Origin: SZUA-592 sp041556555
GTDB lineage: Bacteria; Pseudomonadota; Gammaproteobacteria; Eutrophobiales; Eutrophobiaceae
DNA length: 64,000 bases
Assembly: GCA_041556555.1 (NCBI GenBank)
Contig: JBFFIE010000003.1
Coordinates: 32,666-96,665 of the forward strand
Reading direction: 5' to 3'
The notes below the pieces were generated by a model. That model made no database searches, was not told the DNA's origin, and was given only the letters and a program-made list of their open reading frames with translations. Both the position numbers and the translations under genes were made by a program. Shown here one piece after another: positions 9,629-19,770 of the stretch (position 1 is the first letter of the stretch; each line of letters begins with the position of its first letter).

Positions 9629-10309
9629 TCAGACTGGAAACTGATTCCGGACCAAACCGGACACAAGTTCTACAACATCTTGTATACTGAGGTCCGTGGT
9701 ATCAATTACCCTGGCGTCGTTCGCCGGTATCAAGGGTGAAACAGCGCGCTGACTATCCCTGGCATCCCGCTCGGTTATCTCGACCGAAAGATCGGCGAGA
9801 TTAACATCAAATCCTTTTTCCTTCAACTGTTTATGACGTCTTCTGGCCCGTTCCGCGGCATCAGCGGTGAGGAAGATCTTGAGGTCTGCATCCGGAAAAA
9901 CCACGGTACCCATGTCCCTGCCATCGGCCACCAGACCTGGTGCCTGCCGGAATCGTTGCTGAAATGACAGCAAAGCGCGACGAACCTCCGGCAACGCGGC
10001 TAGGCGCGAGGCTGCATTGCCACATGACTCTGTGCGGATCTCATCACTGACATCCCGGCCAGCTAGCAAGACCCGGTCGATGTCGCCTGAGTAATCAAAA
10101 CTGATTTCCAGATTGGCCGCCACCTCGGCCAGGGCTGCAGCGTCATCCAGTTCCACTCCCTGTTGCCTGGCGGCCAGGGCCAGCAACCGGTACAGGGCAC
10201 CACTGTCGAGCAGGTGCCATTTCAGGGTATTGGCCAGATAGCGACAGATCGTACCTTTGCCGGTGCCACTGGGACCGTCAACGGCAATGACAGGTACATG
10301 GTCAGTCAT
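9629..10309 (-). CDS. cmk: Cytidylate kinase
   Basis: This enzyme phosphorylates CMP and dCMP with ATP, recycling cytidine nucleotides. The 226-residue protein shows the P-loop GPSGTGKGT at the N-terminus, the substrate-recognition DSGALYRLLA segment, and the VADGRDMGTVVFPDA signature. Its start overlaps the aroA stop by 8 bases, the usual tight coupling in the aroA-cmk-rpsA block. Confidence 0.97.
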   Translation of the reverse strand: MTDHVPVIAVDGPSGTGKGTICRYLANTLKWHLLDSGALYRLLALAARQQGVELDDAAALAEVAANLEISFDYSGDIDRVLLAGRDVSDEIRTESCGNAASRLAALPEVRRALLSFQQRFRQAPGLVADGRDMGTVVFPDADLKIFLTADAAERARRRHKQLKEKGFDVNLADLSVEITERDARDSQRAVSPLIPANDARVIDTTDLSIQDVVELVSGLVRNQFPV

Positions 10310-11624
10310 CGGTACTAACCTCTATAAGGAGGCCTCCTTCTGCGGCCAGGTCCGGGAAACCGGGAAAGGAAGTGTCGACATTGCCGCAATCACGGATCCG
10401 TACGGGCCCTGATGCCCGCAGACCGGCCATGGCAAATGCCATTGCAATCCGATGGTCTCCAAAACTCTCAACCGTTCCTCCAGTCAATCGCCCTCCGGTG
10501 ACGTCTATACCATCATCCTTGGTTGTTACGACGATACCCAGTGCTCGTAAACCCGAGGCCATGGCCGCGATGCGGTCACTTTCCTTGACCCGTAATTCCG
10601 CCGCACCGCGCACGCGAGTCACCCCCCTGGCACAGGCAGCTGCTACCAGGATGGCCGGAATTTCATCGATCGCAATCGCCACCTTGTTTTCCGGGATATC
10701 AATCCCCTTCAGTGCACTGGATCGAACGTGGATGTCTGCTAGCGGTTCACCTGAAACCTCACCGACGTTATTGAGACTGATGTCTGCCCCCATCTGGCAG
10801 AGGATTTCAATAACCGCATTCCTGGTCGGATTTATGCCCACACGTGTCAAGGTAATATCTGATCCCTCTGCAATGCTGGCACCGACCAGGAAAAACGCGG
10901 CTGAGGAAAGATCGGCCGGAACAAATACCCGGGTTGCGGTCAGGGTGGCGCCGCCCGTAACACATATTTGCCGGTCCTGTCGCTCCAGCTTCACAGCAAA
11001 GGCCTCCAGCATCCGCTCCGTATGGTCACGTGTTAGAACCGGTTCGTTGATGCAGGTCTTGCCATCGGCATACAGACCGGCTAGTAACAGGCAAGACTTC
11101 AACTGGGCACTGGCGACGGGTAAGGTATAGTTAATGCCACTCAGTTTCCGGCCGCCTCTGATTTGCAATGGCAGTTTCCCCTGTGGGCCGGCCGAAATGA
11201 CAGCACCCATTTTTAACAAGGGCTCGATGATCCGTTGCATGGGCCTTTGTCTGAGTGAAGCATCACCCGTGATCGAACTGTCAAAGGCCTGTCCGGCCAA
11301 AAGACCGGCCATCAGCCGGGCCGAGGTTCCGGAATTACCTAGATCCAATGCTGCTGCCGGTGGCTGCAAGCCTAGCAGGCCGACACCCTGGATAGTCAGG
11401 CAATCATTATTTCTCTGAATCTCGACACCCATGGACTGAAAGGCGGCCAGGGTTGCTAGGGTATCCTCGCCCTGGAGAAAACCGTCAACCCGGGTTTCTC
11501 CTTTGGCAATGGCACCGAGCATCAGGGCACGATGGGAGATGGACTTATCACCCGGAACCCGGATGTCGCCGTTTAAAATGCCACCGGGTGAAACGAGATA
11601 ATCAATCGAGGCAAGGTCAGGCAT
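10302..11624 (-). CDS. aroA: 3-phosphoshikimate 1-carboxyvinyltransferase (EPSP synthase)
   Basis: AroA joins PEP to shikimate-3-phosphate, the sixth shikimate-pathway step. The open frame runs up to 12011, but everything before 11624 is a shadow of tyrA in another frame. The ATG at 11624 gives a normal 440-residue enzyme beginning MPDLASIDYLV, 10 bases after the tyrA stop. Signatures include PGDKSISHRAL near the N-terminus, DLGNSGTSARLM, TRDHTERML, and a C-terminal GDHRIAMAFA. In Pseudomonas tyrA and aroA are fused. Here they are separate but adjacent. Confidence 0.96.
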   Translation of the reverse strand: MPDLASIDYLVSPGGILNGDIRVPGDKSISHRALMLGAIAKGETRVDGFLQGEDTLATLAAFQSMGVEIQRNNDCLTIQGVGLLGLQPPAAALDLGNSGTSARLMAGLLAGQAFDSSITGDASLRQRPMQRIIEPLLKMGAVISAGPQGKLPLQIRGGRKLSGINYTLPVASAQLKSCLLLAGLYADGKTCINEPVLTRDHTERMLEAFAVKLERQDRQICVTGGATLTATRVFVPADLSSAAFFLVGASIAEGSDITLTRVGINPTRNAVIEILCQMGADISLNNVGEVSGEPLADIHVRSSALKGIDIPENKVAIAIDEIPAILVAAACARGVTRVRGAAELRVKESDRIAAMASGLRALGIVVTTKDDGIDVTGGRLTGGTVESFGDHRIAMAFAMAGLRASGPVRIRDCGNVDTSFPGFPDLAAEGGLLIEVSTDD

Positions 11625-11634
11625 TCCGCATGAC

Positions 11635-12525
11635 TTACTCAGTTGAGTCGTTAAGGTGGTCGCGTGTTCGCGTGAAGCGATCGCGTGTTTCCTTGGCCCG
11701 GGAAAAGATGTCCAGAAGTGTTTCACTGTCATCTTTCTCGATTGCAGAGCGAATGTTTTCCAAATATTTACCAAACGCTTCCACGGATCGGAGTAATTCT
11801 GCGCGGTTGGCAATACAGATGTCGTGCCACATTTGCGGATCACTGGAGGCAATCCGGGTAAAGTCTGCAAAGCCGCCTGCGGCGAAGCGGAAGATCTCAT
11901 CCCGTTCCCGCATGCCTGCCAGGCAATCGACCAGGGCATAAGCCAGCATGTGCGGCAGGTGGCTGGTGGCCGCAAGGATTTCATCATGTTGCTTGACCCC
12001 AAGCTGAACAACCTCGGCCCCGCATAATTCCCACATCTGCCGGACCTTGTCGATGGCGCTCACCGAAGTCTCCGGCAAGGGTGTCAGGATCACCCGGTGA
12101 GACTGAAACAGGTCTTCAGTCGATGCCGAAACACCACTTTTTTCCCTGCCGGCAATCGGATGCCCCGGCACAAAACGGGGCAGGAAATCATCAAGCGTGG
12201 CATGGGCTGCCTTAACCACACTGCCCTTGGCACTGCCGACATCGGTAATGACGGCATTATCCGCCAGGTATGGGCGCATGGCCTTCAGCAATGGTTCCGT
12301 AGTTTTCAAGGGCGTGGCCAATACGATCAAGTCGGCAGCCTTCACCGCACTGTCCATGTTAAGGCTGAAATCATCGATCACACCAAGATCAACGGCTTCC
12401 TGAAGGTGTTCGGAGCTACGTCCGTAACCGGTAATATGGCCGCAGGCGTTTTGCTTACGCAGGGCACGGGCGAGCGAACCACCGATCAGACCAACACCGA
12501 TAATGCTCAAACGATCAATTAACAT
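11635..12525 (-). CDS. tyrA: Prephenate dehydrogenase
   Basis: A 296-residue NAD(P)-dependent dehydrogenase converting prephenate to 4-hydroxyphenylpyruvate for tyrosine (arogenate activity cannot be excluded). The N-terminal Rossmann motif is GVGLIGGSLARALR. The substrate-binding GHPIAGREKSG and the catalytic-region HLPHMLAYALV follow. There is no fused chorismate mutase. That activity comes from the neighbouring pheA. It lies between hisC and aroA in the aromatic-amino-acid block. Confidence 0.95.
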   Translation of the reverse strand: MLIDRLSIIGVGLIGGSLARALRKQNACGHITGYGRSSEHLQEAVDLGVIDDFSLNMDSAVKAADLIVLATPLKTTEPLLKAMRPYLADNAVITDVGSAKGSVVKAAHATLDDFLPRFVPGHPIAGREKSGVSASTEDLFQSHRVILTPLPETSVSAIDKVRQMWELCGAEVVQLGVKQHDEILAATSHLPHMLAYALVDCLAGMRERDEIFRFAAGGFADFTRIASSDPQMWHDICIANRAELLRSVEAFGKYLENIRSAIEKDDSETLLDIFSRAKETRDRFTRTRDHLNDSTE

Positions 12526-12565
12526 CTCTGGTAATACCCCGTCATGGTGATATGAATAGCCAGTG

Positions 12566-13666
12566 TCAACTTGTGAGCACTTTTTTCAAAGCCGCGATGA
12601 ATTTTTTGTTTTCATGCTCTATGCCAATACTCACCCGAATATGATTCGGCATACCGTAATTATCGACCGGGCGAACGATCACCCCCATCCTGAGTAAGTG
12701 GTTGAAGATCTCACGGCCTGGTCGTTGCAGATCAACACAGATAAAATTTCCAGCCGATGGCAGATAAGGCAGACCCATCTCATCAAAAGCAGAGGTCAGT
12801 AAATTCATGCCGTCCTGATTCACCTGGATACTTTTTTCGATATGCTTGCGATCATCTATTGAAACTTCCGCGGCAGCCAGAGCGAGGGCATTGACATTAA
12901 ATGGTTGCCTGACCCGGTTTAACAAATCCGCTATTTCCGGGTGTGATAAACTGTAGCCAATCCGCAGTGCCGCCAGACCATGCGCCTTGGAGAAGGTCCG
13001 CGTCACCAGCAGATTTGGAAAGATGTCCAGCCAGGTTGAGCAGTCCGGGTAATCGGGTAATACGGCATAATCAAAATAGGCCTCGTCGACAACCACGATA
13101 ACGTGATCCGGTACAGTCTCTAACAACCGTGTTAATTCATTGCGTTTTATCCAGGTGCCAGTGGGGTTATTCGGATTTGCCACAAACATGAGCCGGGTGT
13201 TGGCTGTGACTGCTGCCGCCATGGCTTCTGAATCATGGGCCCAGTCTTTTGCCTGAACGACCACAGGTTTTGCGCCCACCGCCTGGGTGACGAGTGGATA
13301 GACGGCAAAGGCATGATCTGAAAAAACCACCTCGTGATGCGGCTGGACAATAGCACGGGTGATTAATTCAAGGATCTCGTTTGAACCGTTACCCAGTGTG
13401 ATCCGATCAGCACTCGCTCCGTGGTACTTGGCCAGCCTGGCTTTTAATTTAAAACCATTACCATCGGGATAACGGGCAATTTCTTTTGGCCGACGTAATA
13501 CCTCCATTGCCCGTTCTCCCGGGCCTAGTGGGTTTTCGTTCGAGGCCAGCTTGACGATATCCTTCAAACCCAGTTCCCGCTGTAATTCTTCAACGGGCTT
13601 GCCGGGTTGATAAGGCTGCAGGGTCGCCACACCGGGCGTCGCCAATGTCAGGAAATCACAACTCAT
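12566..13666 (-). CDS. hisC: Histidinol-phosphate aminotransferase
   Basis: A 366-residue fold-type I PLP aminotransferase of the HisC family. The internal aldimine lysine is in TRTFSKAHGLAALRIGY and the substrate phosphate is met by the RPVDNYGMPNHIRVSIG segment. HisC acts in histidine synthesis and often also transaminates aromatic ketoacids. Its place between pheA and tyrA (2 bases after the pheA stop) argues that it also supplies phenylalanine and tyrosine transamination here, as proposed for the same arrangement in pseudomonads. Confidence 0.95.
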   Translation of the reverse strand: MSCDFLTLATPGVATLQPYQPGKPVEELQRELGLKDIVKLASNENPLGPGERAMEVLRRPKEIARYPDGNGFKLKARLAKYHGASADRITLGNGSNEILELITRAIVQPHHEVVFSDHAFAVYPLVTQAVGAKPVVVQAKDWAHDSEAMAAAVTANTRLMFVANPNNPTGTWIKRNELTRLLETVPDHVIVVVDEAYFDYAVLPDYPDCSTWLDIFPNLLVTRTFSKAHGLAALRIGYSLSHPEIADLLNRVRQPFNVNALALAAAEVSIDDRKHIEKSIQVNQDGMNLLTSAFDEMGLPYLPSAGNFICVDLQRPGREIFNHLLRMGVIVRPVDNYGMPNHIRVSIGIEHENKKFIAALKKVLTS

Positions 13667-13668
13667 TA

Positions 13669-14754
13669 TCAGAGGACAGCCTGGGGATAGGAACCAAGCA
13701 ACTTTACCATTGAGGCCTTGTTTTTCAGGGAATCCAGGGCAGCGACTACATCAGGTTCTGTGGCATGTCCCTCCACGTCTACAAAAAAGACATAATCCCA
13801 CATGCCCTGCCGCGAGGGCCTGGATTCGATACGGGTCATACTGACATTATTTTCAGCAAAACAGGCGAGCATGTCATGCAGGGCGCCTGGTTTGTTTGGC
13901 GCTGAGAATAATAAGGAGGTCTTGTCTTTACCACTGGGCAGGGTGTCATGCCGTCCCAGTACCAGAAAACGGGTCGTGTTGTCCGGGTGATCTTCAATAT
14001 TATGTTGAAGAATTCTTAGATCATAAAATTCCGCAGCAGTTTCACCGGCTATAGCCGCAGCTTCCGGATTATTGGCAACACGTCTGGCAGCCTCGGCATT
14101 GCTGCTGACAGCGATCTGCTCGACGTGCGGAAGATGAATGTCCAGCCACTTGCGACACTGAGCAAGGGATTGCTGATGTGAATACACCTGATTTACCTGC
14201 TTCACATCATCGGCCTTGCCCATGAGATGGTGATGTATCCGTAACTCGATTTCCCCACAGATCGACAAATTGGAGTTGATCAACATATCCAGCGTGTGAT
14301 TTACAACACCTTCAATGGAATTTTCTACCGGCACCACTCCATAATGGCAGGCACCGGATTCCACTTCACGAAAGACCTGGTCGATACTATCGAGCGATGT
14401 GGTCGTCACCGAATGACCAAAATGCTTGAGTGCGGCCGTCTGGGTAAAAGTTCCTTCTGGACCAAGGTAAGCAATGTTGAGGATCTCTTCCAGCGCCAGG
14501 CACGCAGACATAATCTCGCGAAACAATCGGGCCATCTCTTCTTCAGACAACGGACCTTCGTTGTTCTCAATAATGTTCCTTAAGACCTGTGCTTCCCGTT
14601 CGGGACGATAAAATCCATGATTGTCATTTTTCCTGTTTTTGATGCCCGCGACCTCCTTTGCCAGGCGCGCACGCTCACTGATCAACGCCAACAAACTGGC
14701 ATCAATTTGATCAATACGGGCACGCAAATCAGTAAGTTCCTTGTTATCGGACAT
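13669..14754 (-). CDS. pheA: Bifunctional chorismate mutase / prephenate dehydratase
   Basis: A 361-residue P-protein with an AroQ-type chorismate mutase at residues 1-90 (LRARIDQIDASLLALISER), a prephenate dehydratase core from about 95 (YLGPEGTFTQTAALKHFG, then PVENSIEGVVNHTLD), and a C-terminal ACT domain from about 280 with the ESRPSRQGMWDY phenylalanine-sensing motif. It makes phenylpyruvate from chorismate and should be feedback-inhibited by phenylalanine. It sits between serC and hisC, the conserved gammaproteobacterial order. Confidence 0.97.
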   Translation of the reverse strand: MSDNKELTDLRARIDQIDASLLALISERARLAKEVAGIKNRKNDNHGFYRPEREAQVLRNIIENNEGPLSEEEMARLFREIMSACLALEEILNIAYLGPEGTFTQTAALKHFGHSVTTTSLDSIDQVFREVESGACHYGVVPVENSIEGVVNHTLDMLINSNLSICGEIELRIHHHLMGKADDVKQVNQVYSHQQSLAQCRKWLDIHLPHVEQIAVSSNAEAARRVANNPEAAAIAGETAAEFYDLRILQHNIEDHPDNTTRFLVLGRHDTLPSGKDKTSLLFSAPNKPGALHDMLACFAENNVSMTRIESRPSRQGMWDYVFFVDVEGHATEPDVVAALDSLKNKASMVKLLGSYPQAVL

Positions 14755-14836
14755 GAATTAACCCTATCAAGACAATCAAAAACAAATTGCACAGCCGGGC
14801 GTTGCCGCGATAAGGCTACGAATTGAGGCAGGTCTA

Positions 14837-15970
14837 TTAACCGTAACGTCGCTCAAAATCGGCCATGAACCCTGCCAGGCAGTCGACACCGGCTTCAGGC
14901 ATGGCATTGTATAGACTGGCCCGCATGCCGCCAACACTACGATGGCCGGCCAGGGCCACCAGACCATGGCTTTTTGCTTCCTTGAGGAACGTATTATTGA
15001 GAGTCTCATCCCGCAGCAAGAAGGGAATGTTCATGCGAGAACGGGAGCCAGTAGCTATCGGATTGCTGAAAAACTCTGAAGCATCAATCAACTGATAGAG
15101 CTTGCTGGACCGGGCTATGGCCCGCTGTTCCATGACCGGGATTCCGCCCTCTTGCTTGATCCATTGCAGTACCAGGCCCGCCATGTACCAGCTGTAAGTG
15201 GGTGGCGTGTTGGCCATGGAATGCTCTTTCGCATTGAAGGCGTAATCATAGAGCCTGGGAATATCTTGTCTTGAATTTCCCAGCAGATCCTCACGAACGA
15301 TCACGAGCGTGAGTCCGGCGGGGCCCAGGTTTTTTTGTGCCCCGGCAAAGATCAAGCCATAGGCCGAGAAATCAATAGGCCGGGTGAGAAGGTTTGAAGT
15401 CATGTCAGAGACCAGTGGCACTTCCCCGGACTTAGGCGTTTGCTGGAATTCCACGCCATGCACGGTTTCATTGTCCGTAAAATACAAATAGCGGGCATTG
15501 GCTGAGAGCTGCCAATCCGATGTGTCAGGAATTGCGGTGAAGTGATTGTTCTCAGAAGAAGCAGCAACATTTACGCTGCAATAACGTCCCGCTTCCTTTA
15601 TGGCCTTGCCCGACCATAAACCGGTATAAAGGGCATCCACCCTGTCGCCAGGGGCAGTAAGGTTCAATGGCACCATGGAAAACTGGCTGGTTGCGCCACC
15701 CTGCAAAAATAGGATGGCGAAATTATCCGGGATGGAAAGTATTTCCCGGAGGTTGGCCTCGGCCTGCTCGGCGATAGCGATGAACTCTGGTGTGCGATGG
15801 CCCAGTTCCATCACAGAGAGGCCAGTTCCATGCCAGTCAAGGAATTCTTCGCGGGCCCGTTGCATAACCGCAGTTGGCAACATGGCTGGTCCGGCGCCAA
15901 AATTATAAATGCTATTGGACACTTCGCCGGCCAAACGGTCGGGCACGCTAGAATTCACCGCCGTTGTCAC
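14837..15970 (-). CDS. serC: Phosphoserine aminotransferase
   Basis: SerC converts 3-phosphohydroxypyruvate to phosphoserine, and also serves pyridoxal phosphate synthesis. The PLP lysine lies in FAGAQKNLGPAGL. The conserved core begins SIYNFGAGPAMLP. No ATG precedes this core: the GTG at 15970 gives 377 residues with a GAGG only 3 bases before it and a 23-base overlap with the gyrA end, while a GTG at 15922 would give the family-typical length of about 361 but has a poor ribosome-binding site. The enzyme is certain and the start is not. Confidence 0.93.
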   Translation of the reverse strand: MTTAVNSSVPDRLAGEVSNSIYNFGAGPAMLPTAVMQRAREEFLDWHGTGLSVMELGHRTPEFIAIAEQAEANLREILSIPDNFAILFLQGGATSQFSMVPLNLTAPGDRVDALYTGLWSGKAIKEAGRYCSVNVAASSENNHFTAIPDTSDWQLSANARYLYFTDNETVHGVEFQQTPKSGEVPLVSDMTSNLLTRPIDFSAYGLIFAGAQKNLGPAGLTLVIVREDLLGNSRQDIPRLYDYAFNAKEHSMANTPPTYSWYMAGLVLQWIKQEGGIPVMEQRAIARSSKLYQLIDASEFFSNPIATGSRSRMNIPFLLRDETLNNTFLKEAKSHGLVALAGHRSVGGMRASLYNAMPEAGVDCLAGFMADFERRYG

Positions 15971-18506
15971 TGTCCTCGACTATTCTCTCAAGGCCCGCAA
16001 GGTGTTCATCTTCAGCCAGGTTAACCAGCCGCACACCCTGGGTATTTCGACCCATCACCGAGACGTCGGAGGCCGGTGTCCGGATTAAGGTCCCCTGGTT
16101 ACTGATCAGCATGATCTCATCGTCCTCATTCACGGCAACGGCACCCACGACCTTGCCATTACGCTCCGTCGTTTGTACAGAGATAACACCCAGACCACCG
16201 CGCCCCTTCACGCCATAATCTGAAATCTCAGAACGCTTGCCATAGCCGTTTTCCGTGGCCGTTAAAACTGTGCTTTCCTCGTTGGTGACGATAATCAGGG
16301 AGATGACGCGCTGACTAGTGGCGAGTTTCACACCTCGCACACCCCGGGCTGTCCTGCCCATGGGGCGGACTTCAGATTCGCGGAATCGCACGGCCTTGCC
16401 GGCATCGGTAAACAGCATGACATCATGGGCACCATCGGTAAGTTCGACCCCAATCAGTTGGTTGTCACCGTGTAATTCAATGGCGCGAATACCACTGGGA
16501 CGGGGCCGGGAAAAATCCGTCAAACGACATTTTTTGACCGTACCATCGGCCGTCGCCATGAACACAAACTGGTTATCTGTGAATTCCCGGATTGGCAAGA
16601 CCGCGTTAATCCGTTCACCCTCATCAAGTGGCAGGAGGTTGACAATTGGTTTACCCCGGGCAGTTCGACTGGCCTGGGGAAACTGGTACACCTTCAACCA
16701 GTAGACCTTGCCCCGGCTGGAAAAACACAGCACCGTATCGTGGGTGTTGGCAATAAAAAGCTTGTCGATGAAGTCTTCATCTTTCATGTTGGTTGCCGAT
16801 TTGCCACGCCCACCCCGACGCTGGGCACGATAGACATCCAGTGGCTGTGATTTGGCGTAGCCTGCATGTGACAACGTCACGACAACGTCCTCTTCAGAGA
16901 TCAGATCTTCCATGCTCAGCTCATGCTGGTCCTCGATGATCTCGGTACGGCGGTCATCACCGTATCGCTCCCGAATATCGATAAGTTCATCACGGATAAC
17001 CTGCATCAGACGTTCGGGACGGGCAAGGATGTCCATGAGATCGGAAATTGTCTCCAGTAACTCACCATACTCTTTAATGATTTTATCCTGCTCAAGGCCT
17101 GTCAGCCGCTGGAGTTTCAGATCCAGGATGGCCTGCGCCTGGGTATCCGAGAGACGATAACCGTCATCGCTTAAGCCGAATTCATCACCCAGGTTCTCGG
17201 GGCGGGAAGCATCAGAACCGGCGCGCTTTAACATCTCGGTGACCACGCCGGACTGCCAGACCGGCTCCAGTAATTTTTGCTTGGCTTCAGCCGGAGTCGG
17301 TGAGGCCTTGATCATGGCAATGACCGGATCAATGTTTGCCAAGGCAATCGCAAGGCCCTCCAGAACATGGGCCCGGGCCCGGGCCTTGCGCAGTTCAAAA
17401 ATGGTCCGCCGGGAAACCACTTCCCGACGATGACGGATAAAGGCTTCCAGCAAATCCTTGAGGTTGAGTAATCGCGGCTGACCGTTTTCCAACGCAACAA
17501 TATTGATGCCGAAGACATTCTGCATCTGGGTATGCTGATAGAGATTATTCAGAATGACCTCGGGAACCTCACCACGGCGCAGTTCAATGACCATACGCAT
17601 GCCGTCCTTGTCTGATTCATCCCGCAGTTCACGAATGCCGGTAATCTTCTTATCCTTGACCAGTTCGGCAATTTTCTCCATCAGCCGGGCCTTGTTAACC
17701 TGGTAGGGTAACTCCTTGACGATAATGCTGTGTTGTCCCTTGGACTCATCGGTTTCAATTTCTGTACGGGCCCGCATGTAAATGCGGCCACGACCCGTGA
17801 GATAGGCCTCCTGGATCCCCTTGGAACCGTTGATGATACCCGCCGTGGGGAAGTCCGGGCCGGGAATATGTTGAATTAACTCGGCCATCTGGATGGCCGG
17901 GTTATCAACCAGGGCGACACAGGCATTGATGACTTCGGTCAGGTTATGCGGGGGGATATTCGTTGCCATCCCCACAGCGATGCCACTGGAACCATTGACC
18001 AGTAGATTCGGAATGCGTGAAGGCAGCACGGCCGGCTCGTTCTCTGAACCATCATAATTGGGTATGAAATCGACGGTATCCTTGTCCAGGTCCGCCAGAA
18101 GTTCATGAGCAATGCGTGACATCCGCACTTCGGTATAACGCATGGCCGCGGGGGCATCACCATCGACAGAACCAAAGTTGCCCTGACCATCGACCAGCGT
18201 GTAACGCAGGGAAAATGGCTGGGCCATCCGGACAATGGTGTCATAGACGGCGGTATCACCATGCGGGTGATACTTACCGATAACGTCACCAACGATTCGT
18301 GCTGATTTTTTATAGGGCTTGTTCCAGTCATTGCCCATTACGTTCATGGCATACAGTACCCGGCGGTGTACCGGTTTAAGACCGTCCCGGACGTCAGGAA
18401 GCGCACGTCCAATGATTACGCTCATGGCGTAATCCATGTAGGACTGCCTCATTTCATCTTCAATATTGACGGGATTTACGGAGCGGGCAAATTCGGTTTC
18501 AGACAT
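15948..18506 (-). CDS. gyrA: DNA gyrase subunit A
   Basis: The 852-residue cleavage/ligation subunit of gyrase. The catalytic tyrosine is Tyr124 in AAMRYTEVRMS. The quinolone-resistance region reads HPHGDTAVYD, with Thr85 at the position of Escherichia coli Ser83 and Asp89 at Asp87. Threonine there occurs naturally in other gammaproteobacteria, so it is not evidence of acquired resistance. Six C-terminal beta-pinwheel repeats follow, with the GyrA box QRRGGRGK near residue 560. The gene overlaps serC by 23 bases and follows mtnA. Confidence 0.98.
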   Translation of the reverse strand: MSETEFARSVNPVNIEDEMRQSYMDYAMSVIIGRALPDVRDGLKPVHRRVLYAMNVMGNDWNKPYKKSARIVGDVIGKYHPHGDTAVYDTIVRMAQPFSLRYTLVDGQGNFGSVDGDAPAAMRYTEVRMSRIAHELLADLDKDTVDFIPNYDGSENEPAVLPSRIPNLLVNGSSGIAVGMATNIPPHNLTEVINACVALVDNPAIQMAELIQHIPGPDFPTAGIINGSKGIQEAYLTGRGRIYMRARTEIETDESKGQHSIIVKELPYQVNKARLMEKIAELVKDKKITGIRELRDESDKDGMRMVIELRRGEVPEVILNNLYQHTQMQNVFGINIVALENGQPRLLNLKDLLEAFIRHRREVVSRRTIFELRKARARAHVLEGLAIALANIDPVIAMIKASPTPAEAKQKLLEPVWQSGVVTEMLKRAGSDASRPENLGDEFGLSDDGYRLSDTQAQAILDLKLQRLTGLEQDKIIKEYGELLETISDLMDILARPERLMQVIRDELIDIRERYGDDRRTEIIEDQHELSMEDLISEEDVVVTLSHAGYAKSQPLDVYRAQRRGGRGKSATNMKDEDFIDKLFIANTHDTVLCFSSRGKVYWLKVYQFPQASRTARGKPIVNLLPLDEGERINAVLPIREFTDNQFVFMATADGTVKKCRLTDFSRPRPSGIRAIELHGDNQLIGVELTDGAHDVMLFTDAGKAVRFRESEVRPMGRTARGVRGVKLATSQRVISLIIVTNEESTVLTATENGYGKRSEISDYGVKGRGGLGVISVQTTERNGKVVGAVAVNEDDEIMLISNQGTLIRTPASDVSVMGRNTQGVRLVNLAEDEHLAGLERIVEDSDNGGEF

Positions 18507-18628
18507 ACATACTCAGCAGGTTTTTATGACCAGCGGGGACCCCTGTTTTATCAATTCACAAAGCAGTAAATTTTACCACAACTGGCATGCTGACTATAGG
18601 AAAAACACCTCTCTAGACTTGTTGAGGA

Positions 18629-19681
18629 TCAGCCCAGAAGGGCCTTGATTTTCTGCCTGTCCGGCGCCTGGATTGCACCTTTTTCCGAGACGATCACATC
18701 AATTAATCCGGCGGGTGTGATATCAAAAACCGGGTTCCAGGTATTGACACCACCCGGGGCAATCAAATGCCCGCCATATTGAAGTATTTCATCCGGTCCC
18801 CTGTCTTCAATAGGTATATGGCTGCCGTCCGCAATTCCCGGATCGAACGTCGAAACGGGGGCGACTACCATTACCCGGACGCCATGATGCCTCGCGGCTA
18901 CGGCCAGGCCGTAGGTGCCGATCTTGTTGGCCACATCGCCGTTAGCTGCGATCCGATCGGCACCGACAATAACCCACTCGATTTCACCGCGGCTCATCAG
19001 ATAATTGGCTGCGCAGTCAGCCATCAGGGTCACGGGAATATTATCCTGCATGAGTTCCCAGGTTGTGAGCCGGGTGCCCTGTAACCAGGGACGGGTTTCA
19101 TCCACATAAACCATCTGCAGGTTTCCCTTCCGATAGGCCGATCGGATCACACCGAGTGCCGTGCCATAACCCCCGGTTGCCAGGGAACCTGTATTACAAT
19201 GCGTCAGTACGGCCCGGCATTTACCGATGATCCCGGCACCGGCTTCTCCCATGGCCTGATTCGCGGCTATGTCTTCTGCATGTATGTCTTTTGCGGCCTG
19301 GAGTAACACCGGCTCCGGATCGCTACTGATCCCGGCAAACAGGGACTGCATGCGTTCAAGCGCCCAACGAAGATTGACCGCCGTCGGTCGGGATGATGCG
19401 AGGCTGTCCAGGTCCGGCTGGATCAGTGTCTGCCATTCCTGTGGATCCTTGGTATAGGCTTTTCTGGCGGCCAGGACCACACCGTAGGCTGCCGTGATCC
19501 CGATGGCCGGTGCACCCCGTACCACCATGTCGTGAATTGCTGTGGCAACATCGACAGCATCCACATAATCCCGGTAAATGACTTCTCCAGGCAGCCGCCG
19601 CTGGTCCAGTAACGTCAGTGTGCCTGCTTCCCAACGTATTGCCCTGACATTATCAGGCGGTTTGGTTTTACTCGCAGACAA
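18629..19681 (-). CDS. mtnA: Methylthioribose-1-phosphate isomerase
   Basis: MtnA isomerises methylthioribose-1-phosphate to the ribulose form in methionine salvage. The open frame reaches 19759, but that N-terminal stretch has no family character. A TTG at 19681 preceded by AGGAGA at 5-base spacing gives 350 residues starting with SASKTKPP and running quickly into VRAIRWEAGTLTLLDQ, the normal MtnA beginning. The eIF2B-like signature GADRIAANGDVANKIGT is present. It lies upstream of gyrA and divergent to mtaD, which acts on the same thioadenosine pool. Confidence 0.94.
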   Translation of the reverse strand: MSASKTKPPDNVRAIRWEAGTLTLLDQRRLPGEVIYRDYVDAVDVATAIHDMVVRGAPAIGITAAYGVVLAARKAYTKDPQEWQTLIQPDLDSLASSRPTAVNLRWALERMQSLFAGISSDPEPVLLQAAKDIHAEDIAANQAMGEAGAGIIGKCRAVLTHCNTGSLATGGYGTALGVIRSAYRKGNLQMVYVDETRPWLQGTRLTTWELMQDNIPVTLMADCAANYLMSRGEIEWVIVGADRIAANGDVANKIGTYGLAVAARHHGVRVMVVAPVSTFDPGIADGSHIPIEDRGPDEILQYGGHLIAPGGVNTWNPVFDITPAGLIDVIVSEKGAIQAPDRQKIKALLG

Positions 19682-19770
19682 TATTGTCTCTCCTGAATCT
19701 GATTTTTGCGTACAATGAATAATCAATTCATAAAAAGCAAACCCGTTCATTATTAACAAGCATACGAACC

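Noticed and set aside
11625..12011. In-frame upstream extension of aroA making a 569-residue protein
   Set aside because: The extra region lies wholly within tyrA in another frame and has no AroA-like sequence. The ATG at 11624 gives a normal enzyme.
18300..18331. GyrA Thr85 as a quinolone-resistance mutation
   Set aside because: Threonine at this position is natural in several gammaproteobacteria, so it does not show selection.
19682..19759. N-terminal extension of mtnA to an ATG at 19759
   Set aside because: Translation there has no family character, and the TTG at 19681 has AGGAGA at proper spacing and gives the usual length.
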